A stretch of DNA of 64,000 nucleotides from Mycolicibacterium rhodesiae (GTDB lineage Bacteria; Actinomycetota; Actinomycetes; Mycobacteriales; Mycobacteriaceae), in contig NZ_MVIH01000016.1 of NCBI RefSeq assembly GCF_002086695.1, positions 1-64,000 of the forward strand. The letters run 5' to 3'. The notes under the pieces were generated by a model that saw only the letters and a list, made by a program, of their open reading frames with translations, made no database searches and had not been told where the DNA came from. How positions within the stretch are numbered: the stretch's first letter is position 1; each line of letters opens with the position of its first letter. The position numbers and the translations under genes were made by a program. Positions 49,045 through 58,600 of this stretch are shown in pieces.

Positions 49045-49871
49045 CGATCGTCGACGCCGCCGCGCAGTCGAAGACCTTCACACGCGCGTGGGGCGATCTG
49101 CTCGACGGGTACCGCAAGCGCGAACTGTGGCTGCACCTCGGCTGGCAGGACATCAAGCAGAAGTACCGCCGCTCGGTGCTCGGTCCGTTCTGGATCACGA
49201 TCGCGACCGGAACCACCGCGGTCGCGATGGGCGGGCTGTACTCACAGCTGTTCCACCTCAAGCTGTCCGAGCACCTGCCGTATGTGACTCTCGGCCTGAT
49301 CATCTGGAACATGATCAACGCCGCGATTCTCGAGGGCGCTGATGTCTTCATCGCCAACGAAGGTCTGATCAAACAGCTGCCGACACCGCTGAGCGTGCAC
49401 GTCTACCGGCTGGTGTGGCGGCAGATGATCCTGTTCGGCCACAACATCGTGATCTATGTGGTGATCGCGATCATCTTCCCGAAACCGTGGTCCTGGGCGG
49501 ACTTGTCGGCGATCCCGGCGCTGCTGTTGATCATGCTGAACTGCGTGTGGGTGTCGTTCTGCTTCGGCATCCTGGCCACTCGCTACCGCGACATCGGCCC
49601 ACTGCTGTTCTCGATCGTGCAGTTGCTGTTCTTCATGACGCCGATCATCTGGAACGACAACACCCTGCAGCAGCAGGGCGCCGGTCGCTGGGCCAAGATC
49701 ATCGAACTCAACCCGCTGCTGCACTACCTCGACATCCTGCGGGCCCCGCTGCTGGGCGCCGATCAGCACCTGCGGCATTGGGCTGTCGTGATCGGACTGA
49801 CGCTGCTCGGCTGGCTGCTCGCGGCGTTCGCGCTGCGGCAATACCGGGCGCGGGTGCCGTACTGGGTGTGA
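49041..49871 (+). CDS. wzm: Galactan ABC exporter permease Wzm
   Basis: 276 residues. ABC-2 type membrane protein with six hydrophobic segments and the cytoplasmic N-terminal KRELWLHLGWQDIKQKYRRSVLGPFW typical of Wzm/RfbA-like exporters. It forms the channel for lipid-linked galactan with Wzt. The gene is the third of the overlapping wzt-glfT1-wzm unit, so synthesis of the galactan start and export are co-produced. A 20-bp palindrome follows the stop. Homologue of Rv3783. Confidence 0.92.
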   Translation: MTIVDAAAQSKTFTRAWGDLLDGYRKRELWLHLGWQDIKQKYRRSVLGPFWITIATGTTAVAMGGLYSQLFHLKLSEHLPYVTLGLIIWNMINAAILEGADVFIANEGLIKQLPTPLSVHVYRLVWRQMILFGHNIVIYVVIAIIFPKPWSWADLSAIPALLLIMLNCVWVSFCFGILATRYRDIGPLLFSIVQLLFFMTPIIWNDNTLQQQGAGRWAKIIELNPLLHYLDILRAPLLGADQHLRHWAVVIGLTLLGWLLAAFALRQYRARVPYWV

Positions 49872-49880
49872 CTCGCGCCG

Positions 49881-49932
49881 AGTGTGCGTCTGGATACGAA
49901 TCCGCTGCGATTTTCGTATCCAGACGCACACT
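49881..49932. terminator. 20-bp inverted repeat between convergent genes
   Basis: AGTGTGCGTCTGGATACGAA (49881-49900) is complementary to 49913-49932 across a 12-base loop. It fills the gap between wzm and the convergent gene ending at 49939. The outer word GCCGAGTGTGCG resembles elements at 901 and 9353. There is no T run; a hairpin terminator acting on both strands is likely. Confidence 0.6.
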
Positions 49933-49938
49933 GGACGA

Positions 49939-50373
49939 TTAACCGGGGTAGGACCCTCGGTCGGGCTCCGGCCCGAAGACAAAACGCCTGCCGGACACCT
50001 CATTTGGGGTGATCCGCACGAACCGCAGCTTCTCGGTCGCGATCCAGGGCAGCAGCTGCGCGCGCTCCGCTTCGTGAATGTCATCCGCCGCGGTGAGCAC
50101 GCGAGCGGTGCCGCGGATGATGACGCTCCAGCCCTCCGAGACGGTGTGGTCGTCGACTTCGAAGAGCACCTTGTCGTTCATCACCGTGCTGAACAGCTTG
50201 GTGCCCTCGGCGGTCCGGAACAGCACCGTGTGGTTCTGCGTCACGAAGTTGACCGGGAAGATCTCCAGCTGATCGCCGATCTGAGTGACCAGGCGCCCCA
50301 GCGCAACGCTTTTCAGGCGATCCCAACTCTCGTCGTCGCTGAGTACCACGATGGGGTCCTGTTCGACTGTCAT
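49939..50373 (-). CDS. Pyridoxamine 5'-phosphate oxidase-like flavin/F420-binding protein
   Basis: 144 residues. Split-barrel fold of the PPOX family: LGRLVTQIGDQLEIFPVNFV near 26-45, LFRTAEGTKLFSTVMNDKVLFEVDD near 51-75 and GWSVIIRGTARVLTAAD near 81-97. Such proteins bind FMN, F420 or haem, and many mycobacterial members are F420-binding reductases. Cofactor and substrate cannot be decided from sequence. It is a monocistronic gene between two convergent/spacer regions. Confidence 0.8.
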   Translation of the reverse strand: MTVEQDPIVVLSDDESWDRLKSVALGRLVTQIGDQLEIFPVNFVTQNHTVLFRTAEGTKLFSTVMNDKVLFEVDDHTVSEGWSVIIRGTARVLTAADDIHEAERAQLLPWIATEKLRFVRITPNEVSGRRFVFGPEPDRGSYPG

Positions 50374-50437
50374 GTGCGAGATCTTCCCCAGTCAACGTCC
50401 ACGCCAATAGGGTCGAACGGCCTTCGGTGAAGGTCAG

Positions 50438-50462
50438 GCGTCACTACCAGTGCTGATGACGC
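50438..50462 (-). terminator. Weak hairpin after the HD-domain gene
   Basis: GCGTCA and TGACGC arms (50438-50443 and 50457-50462) directly follow the stop of the minus-strand gene at 50465. The stem is short and there is no T run, so this is tentative. Confidence 0.3.
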
Positions 50463-50464
50463 GC

Positions 50465-51088
50465 TCAATCGGTCAACGTCGCCAGCTCCGCCCGCAGGTT
50501 GCCCTGGGCCGATGACTCCCACTTGCGGCGGGCGTACTCGGTGCGGAAAACACCCGGCCCGCCCAGCAGCGCCACGAGCACTTGCACCCGCCCCCGGCGG
50601 AACACCTCGCTGGGGACGTGGCTGTACTCGGCCCGGATCGCGGCGGTGTTGCGCTCGTAGCGTTCCCTCGGCACGGCCAACGCCGCCAGGTCGGCATCGG
50701 AGAGCACCTCGCCGTTGTGATCCCCCGGCGCGGGATCGTGCGAGACGGTCAGCCGAATCAGCCGGGCCACCTCGTCGACCAGCTGCGGCTGAACACCCAG
50801 CCGCGAGAGGTCCTGCTCGGCGAGCTGGGCGCTGCGCTCCTCGTCGTCGGGAAGTCCGGCATAGACCGCGTCGTGGTACCAGGCTGCGAGCCGCACAGCG
50901 TCCGGGTCGTCGGCGAATTCGGCCAGTTCCTCGACGTGGCGAAGGATGTCCCGCAAGTGCTCGAGGGAGTGGTAGCGGCGGTGGGCTTCAGACCACGACG
51001 CCACCAAGTCGCGGCCCACCTCGGCCACGGCCGGGTCGTCGGTGTATCGGGACAGCAGTGCCGCCCACGCCTCAACCAGATCCTGCAC
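50465..51088 (-). CDS. HD-superfamily metal-dependent phosphohydrolase-like protein
   Basis: 207 residues from GTG 51088; GTG 51103 is also possible. The long frame above it would run into the divergent gtrA gene. Metal-binding HD-type pattern: RRYHSLEHLRDIL near 36-48 (YHxxxH) and AAWYHDAVY near 68-76 (HD), with a later SHDPAPGDH. The family includes predicted phosphohydrolases with no assigned substrate. It lies divergently next to the gtrA-dprE1 operon; I see no sign of a functional link. Confidence 0.78.
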   Translation of the reverse strand: MQDLVEAWAALLSRYTDDPAVAEVGRDLVASWSEAHRRYHSLEHLRDILRHVEELAEFADDPDAVRLAAWYHDAVYAGLPDDEERSAQLAEQDLSRLGVQPQLVDEVARLIRLTVSHDPAPGDHNGEVLSDADLAALAVPRERYERNTAAIRAEYSHVPSEVFRRGRVQVLVALLGGPGVFRTEYARRKWESSAQGNLRAELATLTD

Positions 51089-51149
51089 ACCACCATGGTG
51101 CACTCGGCCGGCGCCGCGAGTGAAACGGCACCACCAGTAAGCTTCCCGC

Positions 51150-51560
51150 GTGGCCGAATCAGCCGAGACGGCGTCCCTGAGCCTCAAGACCCAGATGGTG
51201 CGCTTCATCGTCACCGGCGGACTGTCGGCCATCGTCGACTTCGGGCTCTACGTGCTGTTCCTCAAGCTGGGCCTGCAGGTCAACGTGGCCAAGACGCTGA
51301 GCTTCATCGCAGGCACGACCACGGCCTACCTGATCAACCGTCGGTGGACCTTCCAGGCGCCGCCGAGCACGGCCCGCTTCATCGCCGTGGTCGTCCTCTA
51401 CGCCCTCACGTATGCAGTACAGGTCGGCATCAACTACCTGTTCTATCTGAAGTTCGCCGGCCATTCCTGGCAGGTTCCGGTGGCCTTCGTCATCGCGCAG
51501 GGCACCGCCACAGTCATCAACTTCGTGGTCCAGCGAGCAGTGATATTCCGGTTGAAGTAG
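51150..51560 (+). CDS. GtrA-family small membrane protein (Rv3789-like)
   Basis: 136 residues from GTG 51150. Four membrane segments (about 17-38, 44-62, 77-98 and 104-124) with the GtrA signature MVRFIVTGGLSAIVDFGLY and TTTAYLINRRWTF. The M. tuberculosis homologue Rv3789 has been proposed to flip decaprenyl-phosphoryl-arabinose or to anchor AftA, and the two proposals differ. It precedes dprE1 by 27 bases, at the head of the arabinan operon, which supports a role with that lipid donor. Confidence 0.9.
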   Translation: MAESAETASLSLKTQMVRFIVTGGLSAIVDFGLYVLFLKLGLQVNVAKTLSFIAGTTTAYLINRRWTFQAPPSTARFIAVVVLYALTYAVQVGINYLFYLKFAGHSWQVPVAFVIAQGTATVINFVVQRAVIFRLK

Positions 51561-51587
51561 GGGGGCCGGGTAACCTTTGGCACTGAT

Positions 51588-52988
51588 ATGGCTACCGCAC
51601 TTCCCCTCACGCCGCGTTCCCTGACCGGATTCGGCCGAACTGCGCCGAGCGTGGCACAGGTGCTCTCCACTCCTGACGTGGAGGTGATCGCCGACGCCGT
51701 CCGGCAGGTCGCCGACGCCGATTCCACCAGCCCGTCGTATCTGCGCCGCGGGATCGTGGCACGCGGCCTCGGCCGCTCGTATGGAGACCAGGCCTGCAAC
51801 GGCGGCGGAATCATCGTCGACATGACCCGGCTGAACCGGATCCACTCGCTGTCCGCCGACACCGCGGTGGCCGACGTGGACGCCGGGGTTAGCCTCGATC
51901 AGCTGATGAAGGCCGCGCTGCCGTTCGGACTGTGGGTGCCGGTTCTGCCAGGCACCCGGCAGGTCACCGTGGGGGGCGCCATCGGATCCGACATCCACGG
52001 CAAAAATCACCACAGCGCAGGCAGTTTCGGTAACCATGTGCTGTCGCTGGACCTGCTGATGGCCGACGGCGAGGTTCACACCCTGACGCCGGAGGGCCCC
52101 GACCGCGAGTTGTTCTGGGCCACGGTCGGCGGAAATGGCTTGACGGGCATCGTGATTCGCGCGCGCATCGCGATGACGCGCACCGAGACGGCATACTTCA
52201 TCGCCGACGGCATCGCCACCGCTGATCTGGACGAGACGGTGGCGGTCCACCAGGACGGCAGCGAGGCCAACTACACCTACTCGAGCGCCTGGTTCGATCT
52301 GATCAATCCGCCGCCGAAGCTTGGGCGCGCCGCGGTCAGCCGGGGCAGCCTGGCACGACTGGACCAGCTGCCGGACAAACTCGCGAAGAATCCGCTGCAG
52401 TTCACCGCGCCCAAGCTGCCTGCGGTGCCGAACCTGTTCCCGGTCAGCGTGATGAACAAGCTGTCACTGAGCCTTGTCGGCGAGGCGTTCTATCGGGTCA
52501 GCGGCAACTACCAGAACAAGATCGTCAATCTGACGCAGTTCTACCACATGCTGGACATCACGACCGGATGGCAATACGCCTACGGCCCAGCGGGTTTCGC
52601 GCAGCACCAGTTCTTGGTGCCGCCGGACGCGCTGGACGAATTCAAGGACATCATCCGCTGGATTCAAACCCAGGGCCACTATTCGGCGCTGAACGTGTTC
52701 AAGCTCTTCGGTCCCGGCAACCCGGCGCCGCTGAGCTTCCCGATGGCCGGCTGGAACGTGGCCATGGACTTCCCGAACAATCCGGGTGTCAACGGATTCC
52801 TCAACGAGCTCGACGATCGAGTCATGAAATTCGGGGGACGCGTCTACACCGCCAAGGACTCACGGGTGAGCGCCGAGAAATTCCATCGCATGTATCCGCG
52901 GATCGACGAGTGGATTGCACTGCGCCGCAAGGCTGATCCGGACGGCGTGTTCGCCTCCGACATGGCCCGCCGACTCGAACTGCTGTAG
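51588..52988 (+). CDS. dprE1: Decaprenylphosphoryl-ribose 2'-oxidase DprE1
   Basis: 466 residues. FAD enzyme of the VAO family that oxidises decaprenyl-phosphoryl-ribose; DprE2 then reduces the keto product to the arabinose donor. The FAD-binding region has RGLGRSYGDQ near 59-68 and SDIHGKNHHSAG at 134-145, with His137 and Lys139 equivalent to M. tuberculosis His132 and Lys134. The C-terminal end DGVFASDMARRLELL is intact. At the site of Cys387, attacked by benzothiazinones, this protein has Ala392 (GWNVAMDFP). The chain is five residues longer at the N-terminal side, so numbering is offset by five. Confidence 0.96.
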   Translation: MATALPLTPRSLTGFGRTAPSVAQVLSTPDVEVIADAVRQVADADSTSPSYLRRGIVARGLGRSYGDQACNGGGIIVDMTRLNRIHSLSADTAVADVDAGVSLDQLMKAALPFGLWVPVLPGTRQVTVGGAIGSDIHGKNHHSAGSFGNHVLSLDLLMADGEVHTLTPEGPDRELFWATVGGNGLTGIVIRARIAMTRTETAYFIADGIATADLDETVAVHQDGSEANYTYSSAWFDLINPPPKLGRAAVSRGSLARLDQLPDKLAKNPLQFTAPKLPAVPNLFPVSVMNKLSLSLVGEAFYRVSGNYQNKIVNLTQFYHMLDITTGWQYAYGPAGFAQHQFLVPPDALDEFKDIIRWIQTQGHYSALNVFKLFGPGNPAPLSFPMAGWNVAMDFPNNPGVNGFLNELDDRVMKFGGRVYTAKDSRVSAEKFHRMYPRIDEWIALRRKADPDGVFASDMARRLELL

Positions 52989-53007
52989 AAAGGCATCCCC
53001 CACAGAC

Positions 53008-53787
53008 ATGATCGACGCCACTGGCAATCCGCAAACCATCCTGCTGCTGGGCGGAACATCCGAAATCGGCCTCGCCATCTGCAAGCGCTACCTGCGCAAC
53101 GCCAAGGCCCGGATCATTCTGGCCGATCTGCCGAACGCACCCAAGCGTGACGACGCCATCGCCCAGCTGGAAGCCGCCGGCGCCAGTTCGGTCGAGTATC
53201 TCGACTTTGACGCTCTCGACACCAAAAGCCACCCGGACGTCATCGAAAAGGCTTGGGCCAAGGGTGATGTAGATGTGGCGATCGTCGCGTTCGGCATCCT
53301 CGGCGACGCCGAGGAGCTCTGGCAGAACCAGTCGAAGGCGGTCCTGAGCGCCCAGATCAACTACACCGCTGCCGTCTCGGTGGGCGTGCTGATCGGCGAG
53401 AAGATGCGCGCCCAGGGCTTCGGCCAGATCATCGCGATGTCCTCGGTGGCTGGGGAACGGGTGCGCCGCAACAACTTCGTCTACGGCTCCACCAAGGCCG
53501 GCTTGGACGGCTTCTACCTCGGACTCGGAGAAGCCCTGCGCGAGTACGGGGTTCACGTCCTCGTCATCCGTCCCGGCCAGGTGCGCACCACCACGACGCT
53601 GGAGCACTGGAAAGCCACCGGCGCCAAGGAAGCGCCGTTCACGGTCAACGCCGAGGATGTCGCCGAACTGGCGGTCACCTCGGCGGCCAAGGGCAAAACC
53701 CTGGTGTGGGCGCCCGGCCAGGTGCGGGTGCTGATGTCCGTGATCCGGCACATCCCACGCCCCATTTTCCGCAAGCTGCCGATCTAG
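53008..53787 (+). CDS. dprE2: Decaprenylphosphoryl-2-keto-arabinose reductase DprE2
   Basis: 259 residues from ATG 53008. SDR fold with cofactor loop GGTSEIG at 15-21, SSVAGE and catalytic Tyr159/Lys163 in YGSTK. It reduces the DprE1 product with NADH to decaprenyl-phosphoryl-D-arabinose, the sole arabinose donor for the Aft and Emb enzymes. It is 19 bases after dprE1 and 11 before aftA in one operon. Homologue of Rv3791. The longer open frame from 52915 lies inside dprE1. Confidence 0.95.
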   Translation: MIDATGNPQTILLLGGTSEIGLAICKRYLRNAKARIILADLPNAPKRDDAIAQLEAAGASSVEYLDFDALDTKSHPDVIEKAWAKGDVDVAIVAFGILGDAEELWQNQSKAVLSAQINYTAAVSVGVLIGEKMRAQGFGQIIAMSSVAGERVRRNNFVYGSTKAGLDGFYLGLGEALREYGVHVLVIRPGQVRTTTTLEHWKATGAKEAPFTVNAEDVAELAVTSAAKGKTLVWAPGQVRVLMSVIRHIPRPIFRKLPI

Positions 53788-53798
53788 CAGGCCGCCCG

Positions 53799-55643
53799 GT
53801 GTCCAAGGGCGCGCTGGCCACCGTGGGCCAGATGGTTGTGGCAGTCGTTGCAGCCGTGGCTGTTTCGACCATCGCGCTGATCGCGATCTCCCGGGTGCAG
53901 TGGCCGGCCTTCCCGTCGTCGAACCAACTGCACGCACTGACCACCGTCGGACAGGTGGGGTGCCTGGTCCTGCTGCTTGGCACCGGATTCGTCTGGCGGC
54001 GGGGCTATGAGTGGATCGCCCGGATCGCCGCGGCGGTGTTCCTGGCGGCGTTCACGGTGGTCACCCTCGGCATGCCGCTCGGCGCGACCCGCCTCTATCT
54101 GTTCGGCATTTCCGTCGACCAACAGTTCCGCACCGAGTACCTGACCCGTCTCACGCAGAGCCCGGCACTGCACGACATGACCTATATCGGTCTGCCGCCG
54201 TTCTATCCGCCAGGCTGGTTCTGGCTGGGCGGGCGCATCGCCGCCCTGACCGGGACCCCGGGCTGGGAGATGTTGAAGCCGTGGGCCATCGTCTCGATCG
54301 CGATCGCCGTCGTGCTCGCGATGACGTTGTGGTCGGCCATGATTCGGTTCGAGTACGCCCTGATCGTCACCGTCGCCACCACCGCGGTGACCCTGGCCTA
54401 CAGTTCGCCGGAGCCTTACGCCGCGATCATCACCGTCCTCATCCCGCCGGTCCTGGTGCTGGCGTGGTCGGGACTGCGCGGTGGACCCCGACAGGGCGGC
54501 TGGGCCGCCGTCGTCGGCGTCGGAGTGTTCCTCGGCGTCTCGGCCACCTTCTATACCCTGCTCGTCGGCTACACCGCGTTCACGGTCGTGGTGATGGGTC
54601 TGATCGTGGCGATCGCGCGGCGCAGCGCCGAGCCGCTGCTGCGGCTCATGGTCGCCGGTGTCATCGCCCTTGCCATCGCCGCCGTCACCTGGCTGCCGTT
54701 CCTGTTGCACGCCGTCCGGCATCCGCTCAGCGACACCGGCAGCGCCCAGCACTACCTGCCCGCCGACGGCGCGGTCCTCACCTTTCCGATGTTGCAGTTC
54801 TCCCTGCTGGGAGCGCTGTGCATGCTCGGAACGCTGTGGCTGGTATGGCGGGCACGATCGTCGACGAGAGCGGCCGCACTCGGGATCGGCGTGCTGACCG
54901 TCTACGGCTGGTCGATGCTATCCATGCTGACCACGCTGCTCGGCACCACGCTGCTGTCATTCCGACTGCAACCCACGTTGACCGTTCTGCTGTCGGCGGC
55001 CGGGGTGTTCGGGTTCATCGACGTGACGCTGGCGATCGCCGCCCGGTCCAACCGCACGGTCATCGGAGCGGCGGCGGCCATCGGATTGATCGGGGCTGTC
55101 GGCTTCAGCCAGGACATCCCCGACGTGTTGCGCCCCGATCTGACGGTCGCCTACACCGACACCGACGGCTACGGCCAGCGCGGCGACCGGCGACCACCCG
55201 GGGCCGAAAAGTACTACGCCGAAGTCGACGCCGTTATCACCAAGATCACCGGCCGGCCCCGGCAGGAAACCGTCGTGCTGACCGCCGACTACAGTTTCCT
55301 GTCCTACTACCCGTACTACGGATTCCAGGGCCTGACCTCGCACTATGCCAACCCGTTAGCCGAGTTCGACAAGCGGGCGGCGGCCATCGAATCCTGGGCT
55401 GAATTGAAGAACGCCGACCAGCTGGCCCACGCGCTCGACACCCTGCCGTGGCAGCCCCCGACGGTGTTCCTGATGCGCCGCGGCGCCAACGACACCTACA
55501 CCCTGCGGCTGGCTCAGGACGTCTACCCCAACCAGCCCAACGTGCGGCGCTACACCGTCGACTTCGACGTCAACCTGTTCAGCGGACCGCACTTCACCGT
55601 CAAGACGATCGGGCCCTTCGTTGTGGCCATCCGGAATCCGTAG
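53799..55643 (+). CDS. aftA: Arabinofuranosyltransferase AftA
   Basis: 614 residues from GTG 53799. GT-C enzyme with about eleven membrane segments; the first long extracytoplasmic loop GISVDQQFRTEYLTRL carries the acidic residues of the donor site. The C-terminal exported domain begins near residue 440. AftA places the first arabinofuranose on galactan from decaprenyl-phosphoryl-arabinose, priming the chain for EmbA/EmbB. The stop (55641-55643) is three bases before the chosen embC ATG. Homologue of Rv3792. Confidence 0.94.
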   Translation: MSKGALATVGQMVVAVVAAVAVSTIALIAISRVQWPAFPSSNQLHALTTVGQVGCLVLLLGTGFVWRRGYEWIARIAAAVFLAAFTVVTLGMPLGATRLYLFGISVDQQFRTEYLTRLTQSPALHDMTYIGLPPFYPPGWFWLGGRIAALTGTPGWEMLKPWAIVSIAIAVVLAMTLWSAMIRFEYALIVTVATTAVTLAYSSPEPYAAIITVLIPPVLVLAWSGLRGGPRQGGWAAVVGVGVFLGVSATFYTLLVGYTAFTVVVMGLIVAIARRSAEPLLRLMVAGVIALAIAAVTWLPFLLHAVRHPLSDTGSAQHYLPADGAVLTFPMLQFSLLGALCMLGTLWLVWRARSSTRAAALGIGVLTVYGWSMLSMLTTLLGTTLLSFRLQPTLTVLLSAAGVFGFIDVTLAIAARSNRTVIGAAAAIGLIGAVGFSQDIPDVLRPDLTVAYTDTDGYGQRGDRRPPGAEKYYAEVDAVITKITGRPRQETVVLTADYSFLSYYPYYGFQGLTSHYANPLAEFDKRAAAIESWAELKNADQLAHALDTLPWQPPTVFLMRRGANDTYTLRLAQDVYPNQPNVRRYTVDFDVNLFSGPHFTVKTIGPFVVAIRNP

Positions 55644-55645
55644 CG

Positions 55646-58600
55646 ATGGCCGTCCCGGACCGCCAATTACTATCTAGCTCCGTGAACGAGACGCGGGCGA
55701 ACTACCGGACCGCCCGTCTTGTCGCTGTCATCGCAGGTCTGCTGGGCGCCGCGCTGGCGATCCTCACGCCGCTGCTGCCGGTCAAGCAAACCACCGCAGA
55801 GCTGAACTGGCCGCAGAACGGGGTGCTGAACAGCGTCACCGCGCCGCTGATCAGCTACGTGGCAACCGATCTGAGCATCGATGTGCCGTGCAGCGCGGCC
55901 GCCGGGCTGAACAGCCCCGACAAGACGGTGTTGCTGTCCACGGTTCCCAAACAAGCACCCAAGGCCGTCGACCGCGGGTTGCTGATCCAACGCGCCAACG
56001 ACGACCTGGTGGTCGTGGTCCGCAACACCCCTGTCGTCGTCGCCAAGCTGAGCCAGGTGCTCAGCCCGGCGTGTCAGAAGCTGACGTTCACCGCGCACGC
56101 TGACCGGGTGACCGCCGAATTCGTCGGTCTCACCCAGGGCGCCGAAAGCAACGCTCCCGGCAAGCCGCTGGCAGGCGAACGCAGCGGCTACGACTTCCGG
56201 CCCCAGATCGTCGGCATCTTCACCGATCTGTCCGGACCGGCACCGCCCGGGCTGAGTGTGCACGCCACCATCGATACCCGCTACAGCAGCGCCCCGACCG
56301 CACTGAAGATGGCGGCGATGGTGCTCGGCGTCGTGCTGACCATCGTCGCCCTCGGCGCGCTGCACGTCATGGATCGCGCCGACGGTGTCCGGCAGCGGCG
56401 CTTCCTGCCGTCGCGCTGGTGGTCGGTGACCCCCCTGGACGGATTGGTGCTCGCCGTCCTGGTCTGGTGGCAGTTCGTCGGCGCCAACACCTCCGACGAC
56501 GGCTACATCCTGACCATGGCCCGGGTGTCCGAGCACGCCGGCTACATGGCCAACTACTACCGCTGGTTCGGCACCCCGGAAGCACCGTTCGGCTGGTACT
56601 ACGACCTGCTGGCGTTATGGGCGCATGTCTCGACGTCGAGCGACTGGATGCGGCTGCCGACCCTGGGCATGGCCCTGGTGTGCTGGTGGTTGATCAGCCG
56701 TGAGGTGATCCCCCGGCTCGGCCATGCGGTCAAGACCAGCCGCGCTGCCGTGTGGACCGCTGCAGGCATGTTCCTGGCGTTCTGGCTGCCGCTGAACAAC
56801 GGCCTGCGGCCCGAGCCGATCATCGCGCTGGGCATCCTGCTGACCTGGTGCTCGGTCGAGCGTGGCGTCGCCACCAGCCGGCTTCTCCCCGTGGCGTTCG
56901 CCTGCATCATCGGGGCGCTCACGCTGTTCTCCGGCCCGACCGGCATCGCGTCGATCGGCGCGCTGCTGGTCGCGATCGGTCCGCTGCGCACGATCCTGCA
57001 CCGACGATCCCGGCAGTTCGGCCTGCTGCCGCTGCTCGCGCCGATCCTGGCCGCCGGGACCGTCACGCTCATCCTGATCTTCCGCGACCAGACCCTGGTC
57101 GGCGAGCTCGACGCCAACATGCTCAAGTCGGCCGTCGGCCCCAGCCTGAGCTGGTTCGACGAACACATCCGCTACGAGCGGCTGTTCATGGCCAGCCCGG
57201 ACGGCTCGGTCGCGCGACGCTTCGCGGTGCTCGCTCTACTGGTCGCGCTGGCGGTGTCGGTGGCGATGATTCTGCGCCGCGGCCACATCCCCGGAACCGC
57301 CGCGGGCCCCAGCCGGCGCATCATCGGGATCACGATCATCTCGTTCCTGGCGATGATGTTCACCCCGACGAAGTGGACGCACCACTTCGGGGTGTTCGCC
57401 GGGCTGGCCGGCTCACTGGGTGCGCTGGCCGCGGTCGCGGTGACGGCGCACGTCTTGCGTTCCCGACGAAACCGGGCGATCTTCGCCGCCGCAGTCCTGT
57501 TCATCACCGCGCTGTCGTTCGCCAGTGTCAACGGCTGGTGGTACGTCTCGAACTTCGGTGTGCCGTGGTCGAACCAGTTCCCGGAGTGGCACTTCGGGTT
57601 CACCACCATGCTGCTCGGATTGACCATCCTGGTCCTGCTGCTGGCGGCCTGGTTCCACTTCTCCGGCCGCGACAACGGTGGACCCACGCGCGCCCGATGG
57701 TGGTCACGCTTCATCGGCTCGCCGCTGGCCACGATGGCCTGGCTGCTGGTGGTCTTCGAGGTGCTGTCGCTGACGCTGGGCATGACCGAACAGTGGCCGG
57801 CCTGGTCGGTCGGCCGCTCGAACCTGCAGGCGCTGACCGGCAAGACGTGCGGCCTGGCCGACGACGTCCTGGTCGAGGAGGACCCGAACGCGGGGACGCT
57901 GACCCCGATCGTCGGCGTGTCGGTCGGCGACGCGCTGGCCGCGACCACGGCCGAAGGTTTCACCCCCAACGGGATCCCCGCCGATGTCTCCGCCGACCCG
58001 GTGATGGAGCCACCCGGTGGCGGCAGCTTCGTCGACAGCGACGGCCTGGTCACCAGCAGCGAGGCCGGGACCGAAGGCGGCACCACGCTGGCGGCCGGCG
58101 TCAACGGATCCCGCGCCCGGCTGCCCTACGGCCTCGACCCGGCCCGCACCCCGGTGATGGGCAGCTGGCGCCCCGGCGTCCAGCAGCCCGCGGTGCTGCG
58201 CTCGGCGTGGTACCAGCTGCCCGCCGACTGGGCCGCGTCCCCGCTGCTGGTCGTCGCGGCCGCGGGCCGATTCGACCAGGACGAGGTCCAGGCGCAGTGG
58301 GCGACCGACCAACAGGCCGCCGAAGGCAAGTCGGGCGGCACAGTGCTGTTCGGCGACGTCGGCGCCGCACCGGCGTGGCGCAACCTCCGCGCCCCGCTGT
58401 CCGCGATCCCGCGCGACGCCACCCACATCCGTCTCGTCGCCACCGACGACGACCTCGCACCCCAGCACTGGATCGCGATCACCCCGCCGCGCATCCCCAA
58501 GCTGCGCAGCCTGCAGGACGTGGTCGGATCGCAGGACCCGGTGCTGCTGGATTGGCTTGTCGGACTGGCGTTCCCCTGCCAGCGGCCGTTCGGCCATCAG

